Shown piece after piece: positions 12,160 to 24,430 of a DNA stretch of 64,000 nt. The notes under the pieces were generated by a model. That model saw nothing but the letters and a program-made list of their open reading frames with translations, ran no database searches and was not told the origin of the DNA. This DNA comes from Nymphaea colorata. Its lineage: Eukaryota; Streptophyta; Magnoliopsida; Nymphaeales; Nymphaeaceae. Numbering within the stretch: position 1 is the stretch's first letter; every line of letters starts with the position of its first letter. Made by a program: the position numbers and the translations under genes. Where the stretch lies: contig NC_045149.1 in the NCBI RefSeq assembly GCF_008831285.2, positions 7,838,417 through 7,902,416 of the forward strand, written 5' to 3'.

Positions 12160-12484
12160 TAAACGAGCTCTAATTGAGATAAGTGTGACTTGTTATACTT
12201 TGGCTACATCTGGTCAAACTTGATTTGATTTAGAATCAAACTTTAAGTAATAAAAAATTAATGTTTCAATTGGTAACAAGTAAGAAGTTGCGACAAACTC
12301 AATGGGAATGGAATGAACCATGGCTCTCAATGTGGTACTCATACCGTAGCTTACAGGGTTCTATACTGCTGCTTTCAAGAAAATTGACCTAGATTTTTCT
12401 TCTGCGCTGAAAAACAAAAACACATTGTAAATGTGAAAATACGAAAGGATTTATGGGCCTTTGACTGACACAAAATTGAGGGAT
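12160..12484. other. Intergenic spacer, nothing recognised
   Basis: AT-rich DNA without open frames, repeats or RNA-like structure that I can support. Confidence 0.4.
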
Positions 12485-12825
12485 TCATATCAATTTAATA
12501 TGAAGAAAAAATTAATATCCAATTAAAAATTGAATCATACTCATATTTACGAAAACAATATCCGATCTGTTTCAAATTCGGATGTACATGAATATCCAAT
12601 TGGATTCGGTTTCAGATCAGATTTAATTTTAAACAAATATCATATCCAACGTCCTTACATTTTCAAAATTGGCTAGACTCGGTTAAATTTGGATTTGGAT
12701 TCAGATGTGAATGTACAATGGGTTCCAATCATGTTCACACTGAAATCAGATTTTGGATTAGGATTCAAACATGCCTTTTCTTCATTCTTATTCAAATTTG
12801 AATTCAATTCCAAAGAAGTGATACC
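12485..12825 (+). repeat. Dispersed AAATTTGGATTTGGATTC-type repeat, copy A
   Basis: Rich in GGATTTGGATTCAGAT-like words. Read on the opposite strand it aligns with 23600-24010: both contain a TGTAAG(G/A)AC(G/A)TTGGATAT core followed by TTTAAAA(T/C)TAAAT and later TGTACATC(T/C)GAATT. Non-coding. The two copies flank the CPSF73-I gene in inverted orientation. Confidence 0.55.
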
Positions 12826-13379
12826 CTAAAAAGTGGATATGGTTAAGAGTATATCTGATTTCCACTGATATGGTTAAGAAACTGTTTCGCAACAACAGTA
12901 ACATTTTGTTACTTGTCCTAAAAAATGAGGCTGATTCATAAAATGCTATTATTATTAGTGCTCCATGAGTCTGCTCTATTGTTTAGGAGACCATAACAAC
13001 CTATTATTTTTGTCAAACAACTTCTAAAAAGACAGTAGTAACAATATGCTGCTATTTCATGCATCTATCTCAAAAATTTAGGCAGGTCTATAAAAGACTT
13101 CGAGGTTGTTTGACAACATCAACATACTGTAAGTATTAATATGTAATTGTTGCTAAATGACATCAGTAATTAGTAAATTTGCATCATATAGTTGCCATTA
13201 TTTAGAGGATTTTTTTTTTCTTCCCAAGGAGAACAGGAGTTTTTATGAAAGGGAGCTTATTTTTAGACTACAAAGGAATCCCTTGGGTGGAAGAAGGCAT
13301 TTCATATGAAAGAGGTTCAAGCAAACAATGTTCATTAGAAAAGCACTTAAAAGATTGTTTGACCACTATACTTATTTAA
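12826..13379. other. Intergenic spacer, nothing recognised
   Basis: AT-rich, no open frame of note and no recognisable element. Confidence 0.4.
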
Positions 13380-13560
13380 AGCAAATTCTGAATCAGATAA
13401 GGTATTTACTCAAAACTACTGAATCCAAAACCAAATCTGTTGGGATGTCATTTCTTAAATCTAAATCCAAATCTAGTGAGATAATTTTTTTCCATATCTG
13501 ACTTTTAGAAGTTCGATCAAATATATAATTCCAATCCAATCGATTAACATCCCTGCTTGT
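13380..13560. repeat. Dispersed repeat fragment ending in AACATCCCTGC
   Basis: Contains ATGTCATTTCTTAAATCT, also present at about 23895-23915 in the copy downstream of CPSF73-I. Its right edge, read on the other strand, is AGGGATGTTAATCGATTGGATT, which matches the terminal motif of the repeats at 23585 and 42705. Confidence 0.45.
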
Positions 13561-13926
13561 CAGATAAAGCATATCTTATTTTGTTCAAGGGAAAGTAAAA
13601 ATTATAAAGACATACATGGCCCAGTTCTTCGAAGGTTTATTGGATCCAGATATCACAAAATCTTCGGATTCGGATTGAGAAGTAGCGTCTCAGATTGAAG
13701 TCCAAATATGGTAAAACCCGCTTCACCTGGTGAAATCGAAGAGAGAGAGAGGGAGAGAGAGAGAGAGGGGAGCCCTAAAACCGCCCTCCAAAACCTTTCA
13801 AAAATCCTGGAATTCCCTTTCTCTCAGTTGGAAACTGTTTCCAGTCCATCTCCTCTACTCGGAAACTGACGACGAAGTCGAGAGAAGAGGCTTTGGTGTT
13901 TCCGGAGATCTTCTGGGGCCTCCGCG
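13561..13926 (+). promoter_or_regulatory. CPSF73-I upstream region with GA-rich leader
   Basis: Carries a GA-repeat tract at 13738-13769 followed by GGAGCCCTAAAACCGCC, typical of a plant 5' UTR for a broadly expressed gene. The probable transcription start lies before or within the GA tract, since the sequence changes from AT-rich repeat to GC-richer leader here. No TATA box is convincing. GA-rich leaders can bind BPC/GAF-type factors, but that is inference. Confidence 0.4.
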
Positions 13927-16900
13927 ATGGCGTCAACGGGTGCAGCTCCATCGCTGAAGCGAAAGGACTCTTTTTCCGCGGCCTCCAGGGAAGGCGACCA
14001 ACTCATCATCACGCCGCTCGGTGCCGGAAACGAAGTGGGTCGTTCTTGCGTCTACATGTCCTACAAGAACAAGACCATCCTTGTAAGCCACTCTTCCCTT
14101 GCTGCTGCTTCTTCGGTCCGCTTTTATTTTATGTTGGCATTTTTTGATCTTTATTGTAGTTTGATTGTGGGATTCATCCGGCATACTCGGGAATGGCGGC
14201 GCTCCCTTACTTCGATGAGATCGATCCCTCGACCATCGACGTACTCCTCGTTACCCAGTATGTTCATCTGCTTTCTGTTGTTTTTTTTTCCCGTTCGCAT
14301 GATTGTTCTAATAAATTAGGTTGTCGAAATGTGTTTAGTTTGATCTGACGTGGGAATACGAATTCTAGTTTCAGGTAATTGTTTTGAGTTGATGTTGGGT
14401 GAAATAGATGGTTTTGAGTCCTATGGGTTGAACTTGCTTGGTGCTTCAATACGATTTGTTTTTTGCATATAGGAATTGGGTTCTCTAGGAAAATGTCTGG
14501 AAGAAGCTAAGACACGCTGGGATCAGGTTAGACTAGGAGTTGAACAGTTCCCAAGCACTGTTACCTTGATCAATTTAGTGAATGTCTCTAGGGAAGATGA
14601 GTATTATGTTAAATTTTCTATTACTCAGATGTTTATGAAACCGTTACCGCCGTGTATCAGGTTGCTTCAGACGTATCTTGTTCATATAACAGATGCATAC
14701 ATGTCTCTTGTTTCCCATTCTTGGAAACTGCTGAAGTGTGTGCCTTATGAAGAACCTTCATTTACTGAACCCCTAGTTCATCTTACAAATTCTGACGAGA
14801 CATAAAGAAAGATCTACCAGTAATAAAATTTTGCTCCAAGAACCCATGGTGGCGTATGGTTCTCTAGGTGCACACCATTTTTGGTGACGAACAAAAATAA
14901 GTTTAAGAATTCTAGCTTCTGGTGACTTTGATCATCCAACCCTTTTGTTCTCCTTTTTTATTTTGATAGTTTATCTCCGACAAACTTCCAGCATTGATTT
15001 GCTTGTGGTAATGATTTTGAACAAAACATGTTACTCAATGTGCAGCTTTCACCTGGATCATGCTGCTTCTCTTCCCTATTTTCTAGAGAAGGTGAGGGAG
15101 TCAATGTTCAAATGTCTGTTTAAGATTTTTAGAAGAAATTAATTATCTGATTCTTTGTGGAACAGACTACTTTCAAAGGAAAGGTTTTTATGACCCATGC
15201 AACAAAAGCCATTTACAGGCTTCTGTTATCAGACTATGTGAAAGTAAGCAAGGTTTCTGTTGAAGACATGTTATATGATGAGGGTGATATTGTTCGCTCC
15301 ATGGACAAAATAGAGGTACTTTATTTACTTGTTTTTCTTAGCAGTTGCTTGGTTTAACATTTTGCTGACTATTCTTTTGGATTTGGTTAGTTGTTTCTAT
15401 GTACTTTCGTTCTTTCACTTGTTTCTTTTGTTACATAAGCTGAATTCATGGGATGAGTTTCCTATATATGTGGTATTTATTCTTTCAAACATCGAACATA
15501 CTTGATGTGTCATGTGCTGCACTTCTGTAGTGTGGAATGGTGAAGTGAGACGTTTCTACATTATTTCTTGCTCTTGAAATAAAATTTCACAGCTTTTTTA
15601 AGATATTCTATTGGGTGTTCTAGGGCTAGTTGTGGATCTAGGTGTCAACCTTCCGTGGCATCAGGATGTTTCTTGTGTTTCTTTATTCTATATAACAAGT
15701 GTCCAAAACAAATAGTAATGTTTTTTATTTCAATCCTATTTGTGTCCACGAACTTCCAGAGTTCCCTTAAGCATTCTAAAGGCCAGGGCGTGGAGTGGAG
15801 CAGGTAACTTAAGTCCTAAAAAAAAACAATCAATTGGCAAAAGTGCTTAAGTGATAAAGGATTAGCTCAGTGGCGACAAGTTTCAAGCTCTCTCATGGTT
15901 TCACCTATGATTCTGATGGTGCATGTTCTTAAGCCATTAGTAAGGAAAGTTAGGTGCAGACGTAAAGTTTATGCTCTATGAATGGAATAGTCTAGTATTA
16001 CAGATGCTATAACAGAGACTGCATAATATTCTTATCAGCACACAAGATATTATCCTAGCGGTTGTGACAAAGGTTGACAATGCCAACCAGAAAATCATCT
16101 CCAATTTAGGGTCAGCATCGTGGATATTTACAAGGATGCTGATGGCATGCATAATTTATCATGCCCTTATGAAAAGAAGAAGCTAAAGTGAACCCCTCTC
16201 AAAATTAGAGATTTCTCCATCTGGTTTATATATGAACTGGTAATGCTACATTATTGAGTCTCAATTGCCTCTGTAGGTCATAAATCATGTAAACATTAAT
16301 CTCTGGAGGTGAGCTTACCTTGAGTCCCTTTTTTTTTTTTGGGGTGTGATCCTTCAATGAGAAGGTACAGAGAATTTTTATCAATCTTGAGGATTGTTAA
16401 TATGGTTGTCAAGATAGGCACTGATTAGCTCCGTGGTCAACTAGTCAGGCTAGTTGATAGTCGCCCAACAAGTCCCATTGAAGTTGTCAGGACTCATTCT
16501 AGGGGCTAGTGAACCAACCTGCTTGAGTAGTCAATTACTAGTTCTTTATTTAGCCCATGACTCCCTTTAGTTATCCAGAATCTGGTACATTTGATGTTCT
16601 CTTTTTGTTTTTTTTTTAAGACAAGATAAATCTAGGAGTCTGTTGGAAAAGGTAAAAATGTGTCTTAAGACAGGCATGTCTTTTTAGGGCCTTGAGAAAC
16701 TGATGTCCAGCTTCCAATTTTGACAACTTTAGGCTGGTAAGTTCCCAACAAGTTGGGACAGCTTCACTCCATGTAAGAATAGATGATGTTAGTGATGGAA
16801 GGACTAGATCATTTTCTTATGTTCACTGAAGTTTTTAATTACATATAAGGCATTAGATATATCTGCTCTTCGTAGAATTTCAACCGAAAAGAACAGTGAC

Positions 16901-19900
16901 TATTGGACATAAAAGCCTTTCATGATAGGTGAACCTTGATAATTGTGCTTTGGCTGTTTGGTTCCAGCCTCCAGGTCTCCATAAAAATTAACTTGGACAG
17001 ATGAAACTTGGATTGACATTGAAGTTGGTTCCCATCTTGAGCTACGTTACCTTATGTAGGACTAAGCGAGATTGATGAAACATATTGAAAGAACTTGAGG
17101 ATTGTTTAAAGGAGTTTCAGGCATCCAAAGGGTGAACTCAATTGCTGGAGGAGGTCATTGAAACCAAACTTTAGCCAAGAAATTTTTCAAGATGAGTTGG
17201 AGGTGTCATACTATTGATTAATTGATGGCTAAAGAGCACCATGAGTGCAAAGGGATTGACAATGACCACATCCAACTATTATAAGTTTTTTGGAGGTAAT
17301 TGGTCGGAGTATAATATTAGAATGAACTAGCCAAAGTGCTGACTTACTCTAGACACATTTGTCTACGACTTCTACAAAACATCTCCCAAGAAATTTAGGA
17401 ACTTGTGAACAAATTCCAAGTTTCATAGTAAAAAATGCACCTTGGCCTGCCCATATGCTGGATGATACCTAAATCCCTAGGCTGAGGCATCTACATGGTT
17501 CCATGAAATTATTGTTATTATTATTAATTTTAACCCTAAAAAATAACTTTTTATTGTTGAATATCGTGCCCTTGGCCTTTTATTGAAGTCGACTCCCTAG
17601 GCTGGCCAGCGTTTTTAGTTACATAAGATCCAAATTCACCGATCAAGAACATAAAATCTGGAGTTGGGTGCATGCTTTAGGCATTGATGCCACATAAAAT
17701 ATCATAGATAGTAGCAACGCATGAATCTGTGACAATTAAGAGCATGCCCAAACTAGTTCTACATAGAAGCGATCAACATATCCGGAGCACATGGATATTG
17801 GTATGGTACAAGTATGGGGATACTAGTACAAACATGAAAATTTTAAAAGTTGTGGACACAAGGATGCAGCGAGAAATATGCAAAATTCCACAAGAAATAT
17901 GGAAAACATCACAAAAAATATATAAAGTTCCAAAATTTCACAAAAAATTGTAAAATTCCATAAAAAAATTGCGAAATTTCACAAAAATCAAAAAGTCAAA
18001 ACTGCAGTGTCAAGTGTGCCGCCATACCCATGTCAATTTGTCGGCGTGTCAACACAAAAATGGCAGCCTTCCAGACTTCCAGTCATGCGTGTACTACTTG
18101 GAACATATCCATTTTTTTCCCCTAAAGGTAGGGATATTAGGTAGCAATGAGTGATTTAAAGTCAAGGCATACATGATACAACTATTTCTTTAGAAATATT
18201 AATTTTGTTGGTCTTGTTTCTTGCCTGAATTGAACTATTAGTACTTGTACACATTTGTCGTTCATTAGAACAGATGTGTTTCTAGCTATCTAAAAGGAGA
18301 CACTCAGACCAGTGAGGATTTTCATGATCTAACGTGTAAGGTACAGGATGGATTCATAACGTCAAGTTATGAAGCTGCAAAGTTAGCAATCAAACAACTA
18401 AACATGCACAATGTTTTCCAACAGTTAATGTCATTACAAGAAATAGGTATTACTAGAGTCTGACACATTTTCTCCATGAGTTACTCATGGCATTACAAGA
18501 AATTGTCTTACAAAAGTCCAACACATCCGAGACATTTTCTGCATAAGTTACTCGTGGTGCTAATACTGAACTTTTAACTTTGCAAGCATAAGGAGAGAAA
18601 ATGTCGACCAAAAAAGTTAATCAATTGCTTTACAAGCTTCTCACTCTGGCAACCTACAACTAAGGGAACATGGTTTTTGAGAACGCATGGCAGTAGCTAT
18701 TTTCTGGTCGGACAATTGTTGAAAGCCTTCACAATCGTATGCTACTAGTGACATCCCTAGAGCAGTAGTGTAAACCTTATAGTACAAGTGATTGTCAGAA
18801 ATATCGTTCTCGGGTTTCTATGGCGAGATTTTTTTTCGGGTTTTTAACAGCAAAGTTGCATTTTTTGGGAAAATCTCAGGAAAAACTCGGAAAATTTTAA
18901 AAAATAAAAAAGTTGGGTATAAATGAAATAAATGAGAAACTAATAGGAAAACATAAATAAAACTATAGAACAGTGATAAAAGGAATGTTTTAATGATAAT
19001 AAAAATGATGAAAATAATTTAGTTTAAGTTTATATTTGAATCTATGATAACATCAATGCTAAAAAATAGAAAAATGAAAAAATCATGATAATAATGCGAT
19101 AAATATTTTTCCTGATTTTTTCAAAATATCGTGATTTTTTTCCCATTTTCTTCGTTTTTCTTATTTTTGGCATTAATATCGTGATATTTTCAAAAATATC
19201 ACGATATTTGTGACACTTCACCATTAATCCTTCCTTTGCACAATACGGAGAAGTATTTAGATATTGCAAGGTTGATAAAGCTTCAAACAAGTTAAGCATC
19301 ATACAGTGACTAAAACTGGCATGCTTGTTTTTCAAGGAAAATGTTGTCTGTCCACCAAATCAAGGGATTGAATGTTAAACAACCATAAACAATTAAAAAC
19401 TTCAAGTTCAAACCTGACTCAAATCTCAATTAATCTTATGTGAAGGTGTTCATATTGTGTATTTTGGGAAAATGACCTTTTTTAGGTCAAAATAGCAAAA
19501 AATGGATGGACATGAAATTTAATTATTTTCTGAACAACACTGGTCCAAAGTTTGGTGTTTAGCCTTTTCACTGTCACAACCCAGCCCATTTCCCCTACTG
19601 GGCTCGGGTTTCTGATTTGGTGGATCCCAATCCTCCTTTTAGCAATTTTGGTTCCAACCACAAAAAAGGTTAGGAATTAGGACAACCAATCACTTAATTG
19701 ACTCCTTTACGAGTCCCCCTAGATTTTTCCCAATCTTAGATGCACACACGTCCTTGTGTGTGAGACCTCAGGTTTGAGTGTTGAACCAGCTTTGATACCA
19801 GTTGTCACAACCTAGCCTACTCCTATACTAAGTTTGGGCTCTTGATTTGATAAATCTCAACTCATCTCCTAGCAACTTCAGTTCCAGCTCCAGCTCCAAA

Positions 19901-21439
19901 AAGGGAAGTATCAAGACAACCAATCACTTAAACCGTCCCTTTATGAGTCCCCCAAGATTCTTTGTAATCTTAGACGTAGGACTGAACTTTCACATCTCGC
20001 CACCTTGGAAAACACTATTTTCATGCTGAAGTCAGCTGTGATGGTTCTTTTGTTTCATCCGATTCTTGTTGTTGACGTGAAAAATACGAGATCTTGTTGA
20101 AAACGAAGAAAGTGACACAGATACAGAATTTTTGTTATAAGAAATTTGATCCTTAAATAACATAGGGACCAACTTAAGGCCCCAGATTTGGTAGTGGAAA
20201 TTCTGCAAGTCATAGTGTGGGAAATATTACATACAAGTATCTCCTGAGCTAACTGGAAGGGCATCTTGTTCTTTTTCTTGTATATTTTTGTTCCCTCTGC
20301 TTTGGGAGTCACTGTCCTTTAACAGAAACAAAGGAACCTTACTGGCTAGTTTTCCTGTTTATGCTGCAAATTATTAGAGGCAACAAAACCTTTTGTCTAG
20401 CAAAAACTTTTACATGCTTAATAGAAAACGAGAAACTGAAAATTTTTTCTGTGTTTAATTAAATGAGGAGTGAGTCCCAGAGGGAGAGGTGTTTAGATTT
20501 GGAAAAAAAAGTTTTACTTGCTCTGTCTGATATAAATATAAAGAGTAGTTGGGATCTTCCAGACAAAAGTTCTTCCTAGTTATCAGACAAGGCCTCAAAG
20601 AATTGGTGGTATTGATAATGTTTTTAAACTTCCCTTTGGGTTTCAAAATTTGCAGAGTTCTAAAAGAGTATTTACTGACTGACAGGTGATAGACTTTCAC
20701 CAGACAGTAGAGGTGAATGGCATCCGGTTTTGGTGCTACACAGCTGGCCACGTTCTTGGTGCTGCCATGTTTATGGTTGACATTGCTGGACTCCGTGTGC
20801 TTTATACTGGTGACTACTCCAGGGAGGAAGATCGCCATCTCCGTGCTGCAGAAACCCCACAATTCTCTCCTGATATATGCATCATTGAATCCACATATGG
20901 TGTTCAGCTGCACCAACCTCGAACTGTTCGTGAGAAGCGTTTCACAGATGTTGTTCATAGCACTGTTGCTTCTGGTGGTCGTGTCCTCATCCCGGCTTTT
21001 GCTCTTGGTCGTGCACAAGAGCTTCTTCTCATCCTTGATGAATACTGGTCTGCGCACCCCGAGCTGCACAACATCCCAATATATTATGCTTCACCTTTGG
21101 CCAAGCGTTGCATGGCTGTTTACCAGACATACATAAATGCTATGAATGAGAGGATCCGCTCACAGTTTGAAGGTTCCAACCCTTTTGACTTTAAGCATAT
21201 ATCACCACTAAAAAGCATTGAAAACTTTGAAGATGTGGGACCATCTGTAGTGATGGCCAGTCCAAGTGGATTACAGAGTGGCCTCTCAAGGCAACTATTC
21301 GATATATGGTGTCAAGACAAGAAGAATGCATGCATAATACCTGGTTATGTGGTGGAGGGGACTCTGGCTAAAACTATAATTAATGAACCCAAGGATGTAA
21401 CACTCATGAACGGCCTGACTGTACCGCTGAATATGCAGG

Positions 21440-21493
<54 letters not shown>

Positions 21494-22424
21494 TGTGTTT
21501 TTGCCTGGCTCCATTATCTATCACTGCTCAAAGTGTAACTGCTTTCTGCAGGTTCATTATATTTCTTTCTCAGCTCATGCTGATTTTGCTCAGACCAGTG
21601 CATTCTTGAAGGAATTGATGCCACCAAACATAATTCTTGTCCATGGAGAAGCCAATGAGATGGGAAGGCTGAAGCAGAAACTTATAACACAGTTCTCCAA
21701 TCAAAACGTTAAAATTATGTCACCAAAAAATTGTCAGACAGTTGAGATGTACTTTAATTCTGAAAAGACGGCTAAAGCCATTGGTCGCTTGGCTGAAAAA
21801 ACTCCTGAGGTGGGTGAAATTGTCAGTGGTTTGCTTGTCAAAAAAGGATTCACTTACCAGATAATGGCACCAGAAGATCTTCCTGTCTTCAGCCAACTTT
21901 CGACAGGAAACATCACCCAGAGGATCTCTATTCCTTATTCTGGTGCTTTCAGTGTCATAAAACATCGGCTACTTCAGATCTATGAGAGTGTGGAGCCGCC
22001 TGATGATGCAGAGGATCAGGTGCCAACCCTGATTGTGCATAAAAGGGTAACAGTGAAGCAGGAAGCATCAACATATGTTACTTTGTTGTGGTCGTCTGAT
22101 CCAATGAGCGACATGGTTTCTGACTCGGTTGTTGCAGTGATCATGAATATTAACCGTGATCCATCGAAAGCAATAGCAAGTGAGGCCAGGATGAAGGAAG
22201 AAACTGAGAGAACAGCAGAGAAAGTGGTATCTGCATTGTTAGTTTCTCTCTTTGGCAATGTCAAGGCAGGGGAGGAAGGAAAGATGGTTGTCACGGTTGA
22301 TGGTAATGTTGCACATGTAGACAGTAAGAGTGGTGACGTTGAATGTGAGAATGAAGGACTGAAAGAGAGGGTGCGAACCGCTCTTCGTCGAATTCAGAGT
22401 GCAATTAAGCCTATCCCTCTTTGA
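13927..22424 (+). CDS. CPSF73-I: CPSF subunit 3-I, pre-mRNA 3'-end endonuclease
   Basis: Exons: 13927-14082, 14160-14257, 15046-15091, 15166-15315, 20686-21438, 21552-22424; 691 aa, about the size of plant CPSF73-I. The protein is the nuclear zinc-dependent endonuclease that cuts pre-mRNA before polyadenylation. Metallo-beta-lactamase and beta-CASP motifs are complete: HFHLDH at 85-90, His172 (GHVLG), Asp193 (TGDYS), Glu218 (IIEST), His410 (SAHAD), His432 (VHGEA). Each lies 14 residues after its counterpart in human CPSF73, so no insertion or loss separates them. The C-terminal part (about 480-691) matches the CPSF73 C-terminal domain and ends in IKPIPL. Intron 2 splits the codon of the first ligand His85 (CA|C). 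Intron 4 is 5.4 kb and full of repeats; introns 1 and 3 are under 80 nt; intron 5 is 113 nt and starts with a microsatellite. The start is the first ATG after the GA-rich leader. Confidence 0.96.
17730..18130. repeat. Degenerate dispersed repeat in CPSF73-I intron 4
   Basis: Contains runs of near-identical words (CAAAATTCCACAAGAAATATG, AAAATTCCATAAAAAAATT, GAAATTTCACAAAAATC) and then a GTGTCAAGTGTGCCGCC...GTGTCAACAC segment. Similar GTGTC/CCATACC-rich fragments occur near 28670, 37560 and 56560, which suggests an old repeat family. Low confidence on borders. Confidence 0.3.
18790..19225. repeat. AT-rich intronic repeat with near-perfect hairpin
   Basis: Opens with CGGGTTTTTAACAGC and closes with GATATTTGTGACAC. 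Near the end, at about 19173-19208, arms AATATCGTGATATTTT and AAATATCACGATATTT are complementary. The same start and end words recur at 26390-27050, 34020-34190, 37740-38010 and 54290-54500, always in introns or presumed introns, so this appears to be one dispersed family. Confidence 0.45.
19572..19995 (-). mobile_element. Possible miniature LTR retrotransposon (TRIM-like)
   Basis: Two direct copies begin TGTCACAACC at 19572 and 19803 and share the words GTTCCA, GACAACCAATCACTTAA and GAGTCCCCCAAGATT. On the minus strand the right copy ends GGTTGTGACA, then two bases, then TGGTATCAAAGC (19800-19789), a near match to the plant initiator-Met primer site, followed by about 60 bp and the second copy. 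That order, LTR-primer site-short interior-LTR, is the layout of a miniature element. No clear polypurine tract and no certain target duplication, so it may instead be a rearranged gypsy LTR remnant. Confidence 0.4.
21439..21490 (+). repeat. (CT)n(GT)n microsatellite at splice donor
   Basis: Intron 5 of CPSF73-I begins GTCTCTCTCT and runs into a GT tract. The first two bases of the repeat are the splice donor itself, so the donor lacks the usual GTAAGT context. The neighbouring exons join in phase 0 and the protein reads across them as expected ([15 protein letters not shown]), so the splice is well supported. Confidence 0.9.
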
Positions 22425-23584
22425 AGAGTTGTGTTCAAGTTGGTAACGTTAACAGGCAGGATGTAAGAGACTGTAATTGTATTTAATTTAATGTTAAGAA
22501 ATCATTAATTCTCTGCTGCTCAAAACTGCAAATTTGGACGAGAAAAAAACATAAGAATCGGACGTAGGTCTTGTAATGTATGTGTTATATATACCGCAAC
22601 AGGTGGTAAGCTGGCCGTCACAGATATATGAAGGGTATCAAGTTGAAGACCCTGAATCTTTCTGTCTGCTTTTTCTGGTGTTGTCATCGTAAGCTTCGGC
22701 GGTTGGGGCTTACCTCCGAGTCCAAAATATATTGAATATGTTTCTCAAATGCCATACAGATTATTCATTTTTCCTTTCTGTTGGCATGCCACAAATTATT
22801 GCAGCTGATTCGATTTCGGATTCTTGCTCTGCTAAGCTAAGGACGTGTGAAAGAACAATGAATTCTAGGATGTAAATATTTTCAGTTTCAGGCAATGAAT
22901 TTAACTCCAAAAGCTTCCTGTTCCTCTATGTCATCATGGAGCTCTTTAGAATAGTTATATGGACTTGTTTTATGTTGATTAATTTGTGTTTGTACTGTAT
23001 TTAGTGGTGGCGGTTCTCTGAAACGTTTTACTGCTCATATGAACTTTCCAAATTATATGGATGAAATATTCAAAACTTAAACGACTAGAAATTATAAATT
23101 CAGTGAAAGGGAACTTGCAACTATTTGAAAGTTCATGTATTTCCAACTTCACAAGCAGAAATTAACATATACAATTTTTTGTCAGATATGGAGCTAGTTA
23201 CTTCACATTTGATCACTTACAACAGAATCTGAATACACTTGGAATTGGATTGAATTCTGACAAGTCAGCTTTGGTATAAATGTCTTGAATCTTTTGTCCA
23301 TGTCAATTTTCTTTTGAATCTGAATCAAAGTCTGTTCCAAGTACAATTATCGTATGTAGCGAGCAAGTTTTTGGCTTCACTGTTAATCCAACTTAACTTT
23401 GTGCGTTGTTATTGAATTCAGTGATTTTATATTCTTGCCGTTAAACTTGAAATTTGCAAGATCCAGATGAGAGTCAATCCATTCACACCCTAAAACTAAA
23501 CTCATACATGGCCCAGTTGCGCTCTTGTTTTTTTTACAAATTATTTCATGAACTACAAATGACTTCTAAATTTTGAGAAATTTT
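22425..23584 (+). other. 3' flank of CPSF73-I, intergenic
   Basis: The first 200 or so bases are the probable 3' UTR (TTTAATTTAATGTTAAG, then AATGTATGTG). The remainder is AT-rich spacer with no open frame, element or RNA structure I can support. Confidence 0.4.
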
Positions 23585-24010
23585 GAGTAAGGATGTCAAC
23601 GGAATCAAACATACCCTTAATTGTATCTGTTTTTTCAGATATTAACACATTCGAATTCCAATTTGGATTCAAATGCAAATAAAGAAAAGTCATATCTAAA
23701 TCTGATTTCATAATCTGATCCAATCCAAATCTGATTTTTATATTCATATTCAAATCTAAATCTGGATTTTGAACCAAATCTGATCGAATTTCAACATGTA
23801 AGAACATTGGATATAATATTCATTTAAAACTAAATATGATTTGAAACTTAATCCGCTCGAATATTTATGTACATCTGAATTCGAATTTGATTAGATGCCA
23901 TTTCTTAAATCTCAATTTGGTCTACAATCTTAATCCGATGTCATTGTTTTTCTTCGTATTCGAATTTTTGAAACTATTCAATCGGATATCTGTTCCAAAT
24001 TAGATATATG
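23585..24010 (-). repeat. Dispersed GGATGTCAACGGAATC-type repeat, copy B
   Basis: Starts AAGGATGTCAACGGAATC and is rich in AAATCTGATTT/CCAATTTGGATTCAAAT words. It aligns in reverse orientation with 12485-12825. Non-coding, AT-rich, borders approximate on the right. Confidence 0.5.
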
Positions 24011-24430
24011 AACACGAATATATCCATAAAAATTAAACTGAAGTTTATGCTGCTCCACATTTGTTTATATGTTCATTTATTTTTCATAAGGATTTCTGAC
24101 AGAGAGATACGATTCTTGCCTTACGCCTACGGCCTCACGGAAAAGAAGGCAGGGAGAAGCGTCGTTGTCCAAAAGGCGTGCGCTTCACCACACTTTGAAA
24201 CGTATGGCTAAGTCCTCACGGAAAATAAGGCCGCATTTGATAGTTTTGGATCTTAAATTTGAAACTGTATAAGGTGTTTGTGGAAGAGCTCAGGATCCTC
24301 TTTAAGTTCCGAAGACCTATTGTTTGGATTTGATAATGCGGATTTTGAGTTCCGCCCTGGATCTGGTTTCGGAGGGAACTAAAGTGACCAATTTTATTAT
24401 CCACCCCTGAAGGCAAATGGGCAAAGTTAA
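24011..24430 (+). promoter_or_regulatory. Upstream region of CCR4-like gene
   Basis: GC content rises from about 24110. A segment at about 24229-24352 begins CCGCATTTGATAG and ends GATAATGCGG, possibly a small inverted-end element inserted just before the gene. The coding start follows at 24431. No core promoter element is convincing. Confidence 0.3.

Noticed and set aside
13708-13868. ATG frame upstream of CPSF73-I through the GA tract
   Set aside because: Probably starts before the transcription start; no evidence it is in the mRNA.
20455-21069. Long minus-strand open frame opposite CPSF73-I exon 5
   Set aside because: It is the antisense shadow of a strongly conserved exon and has no recognisable protein character of its own.
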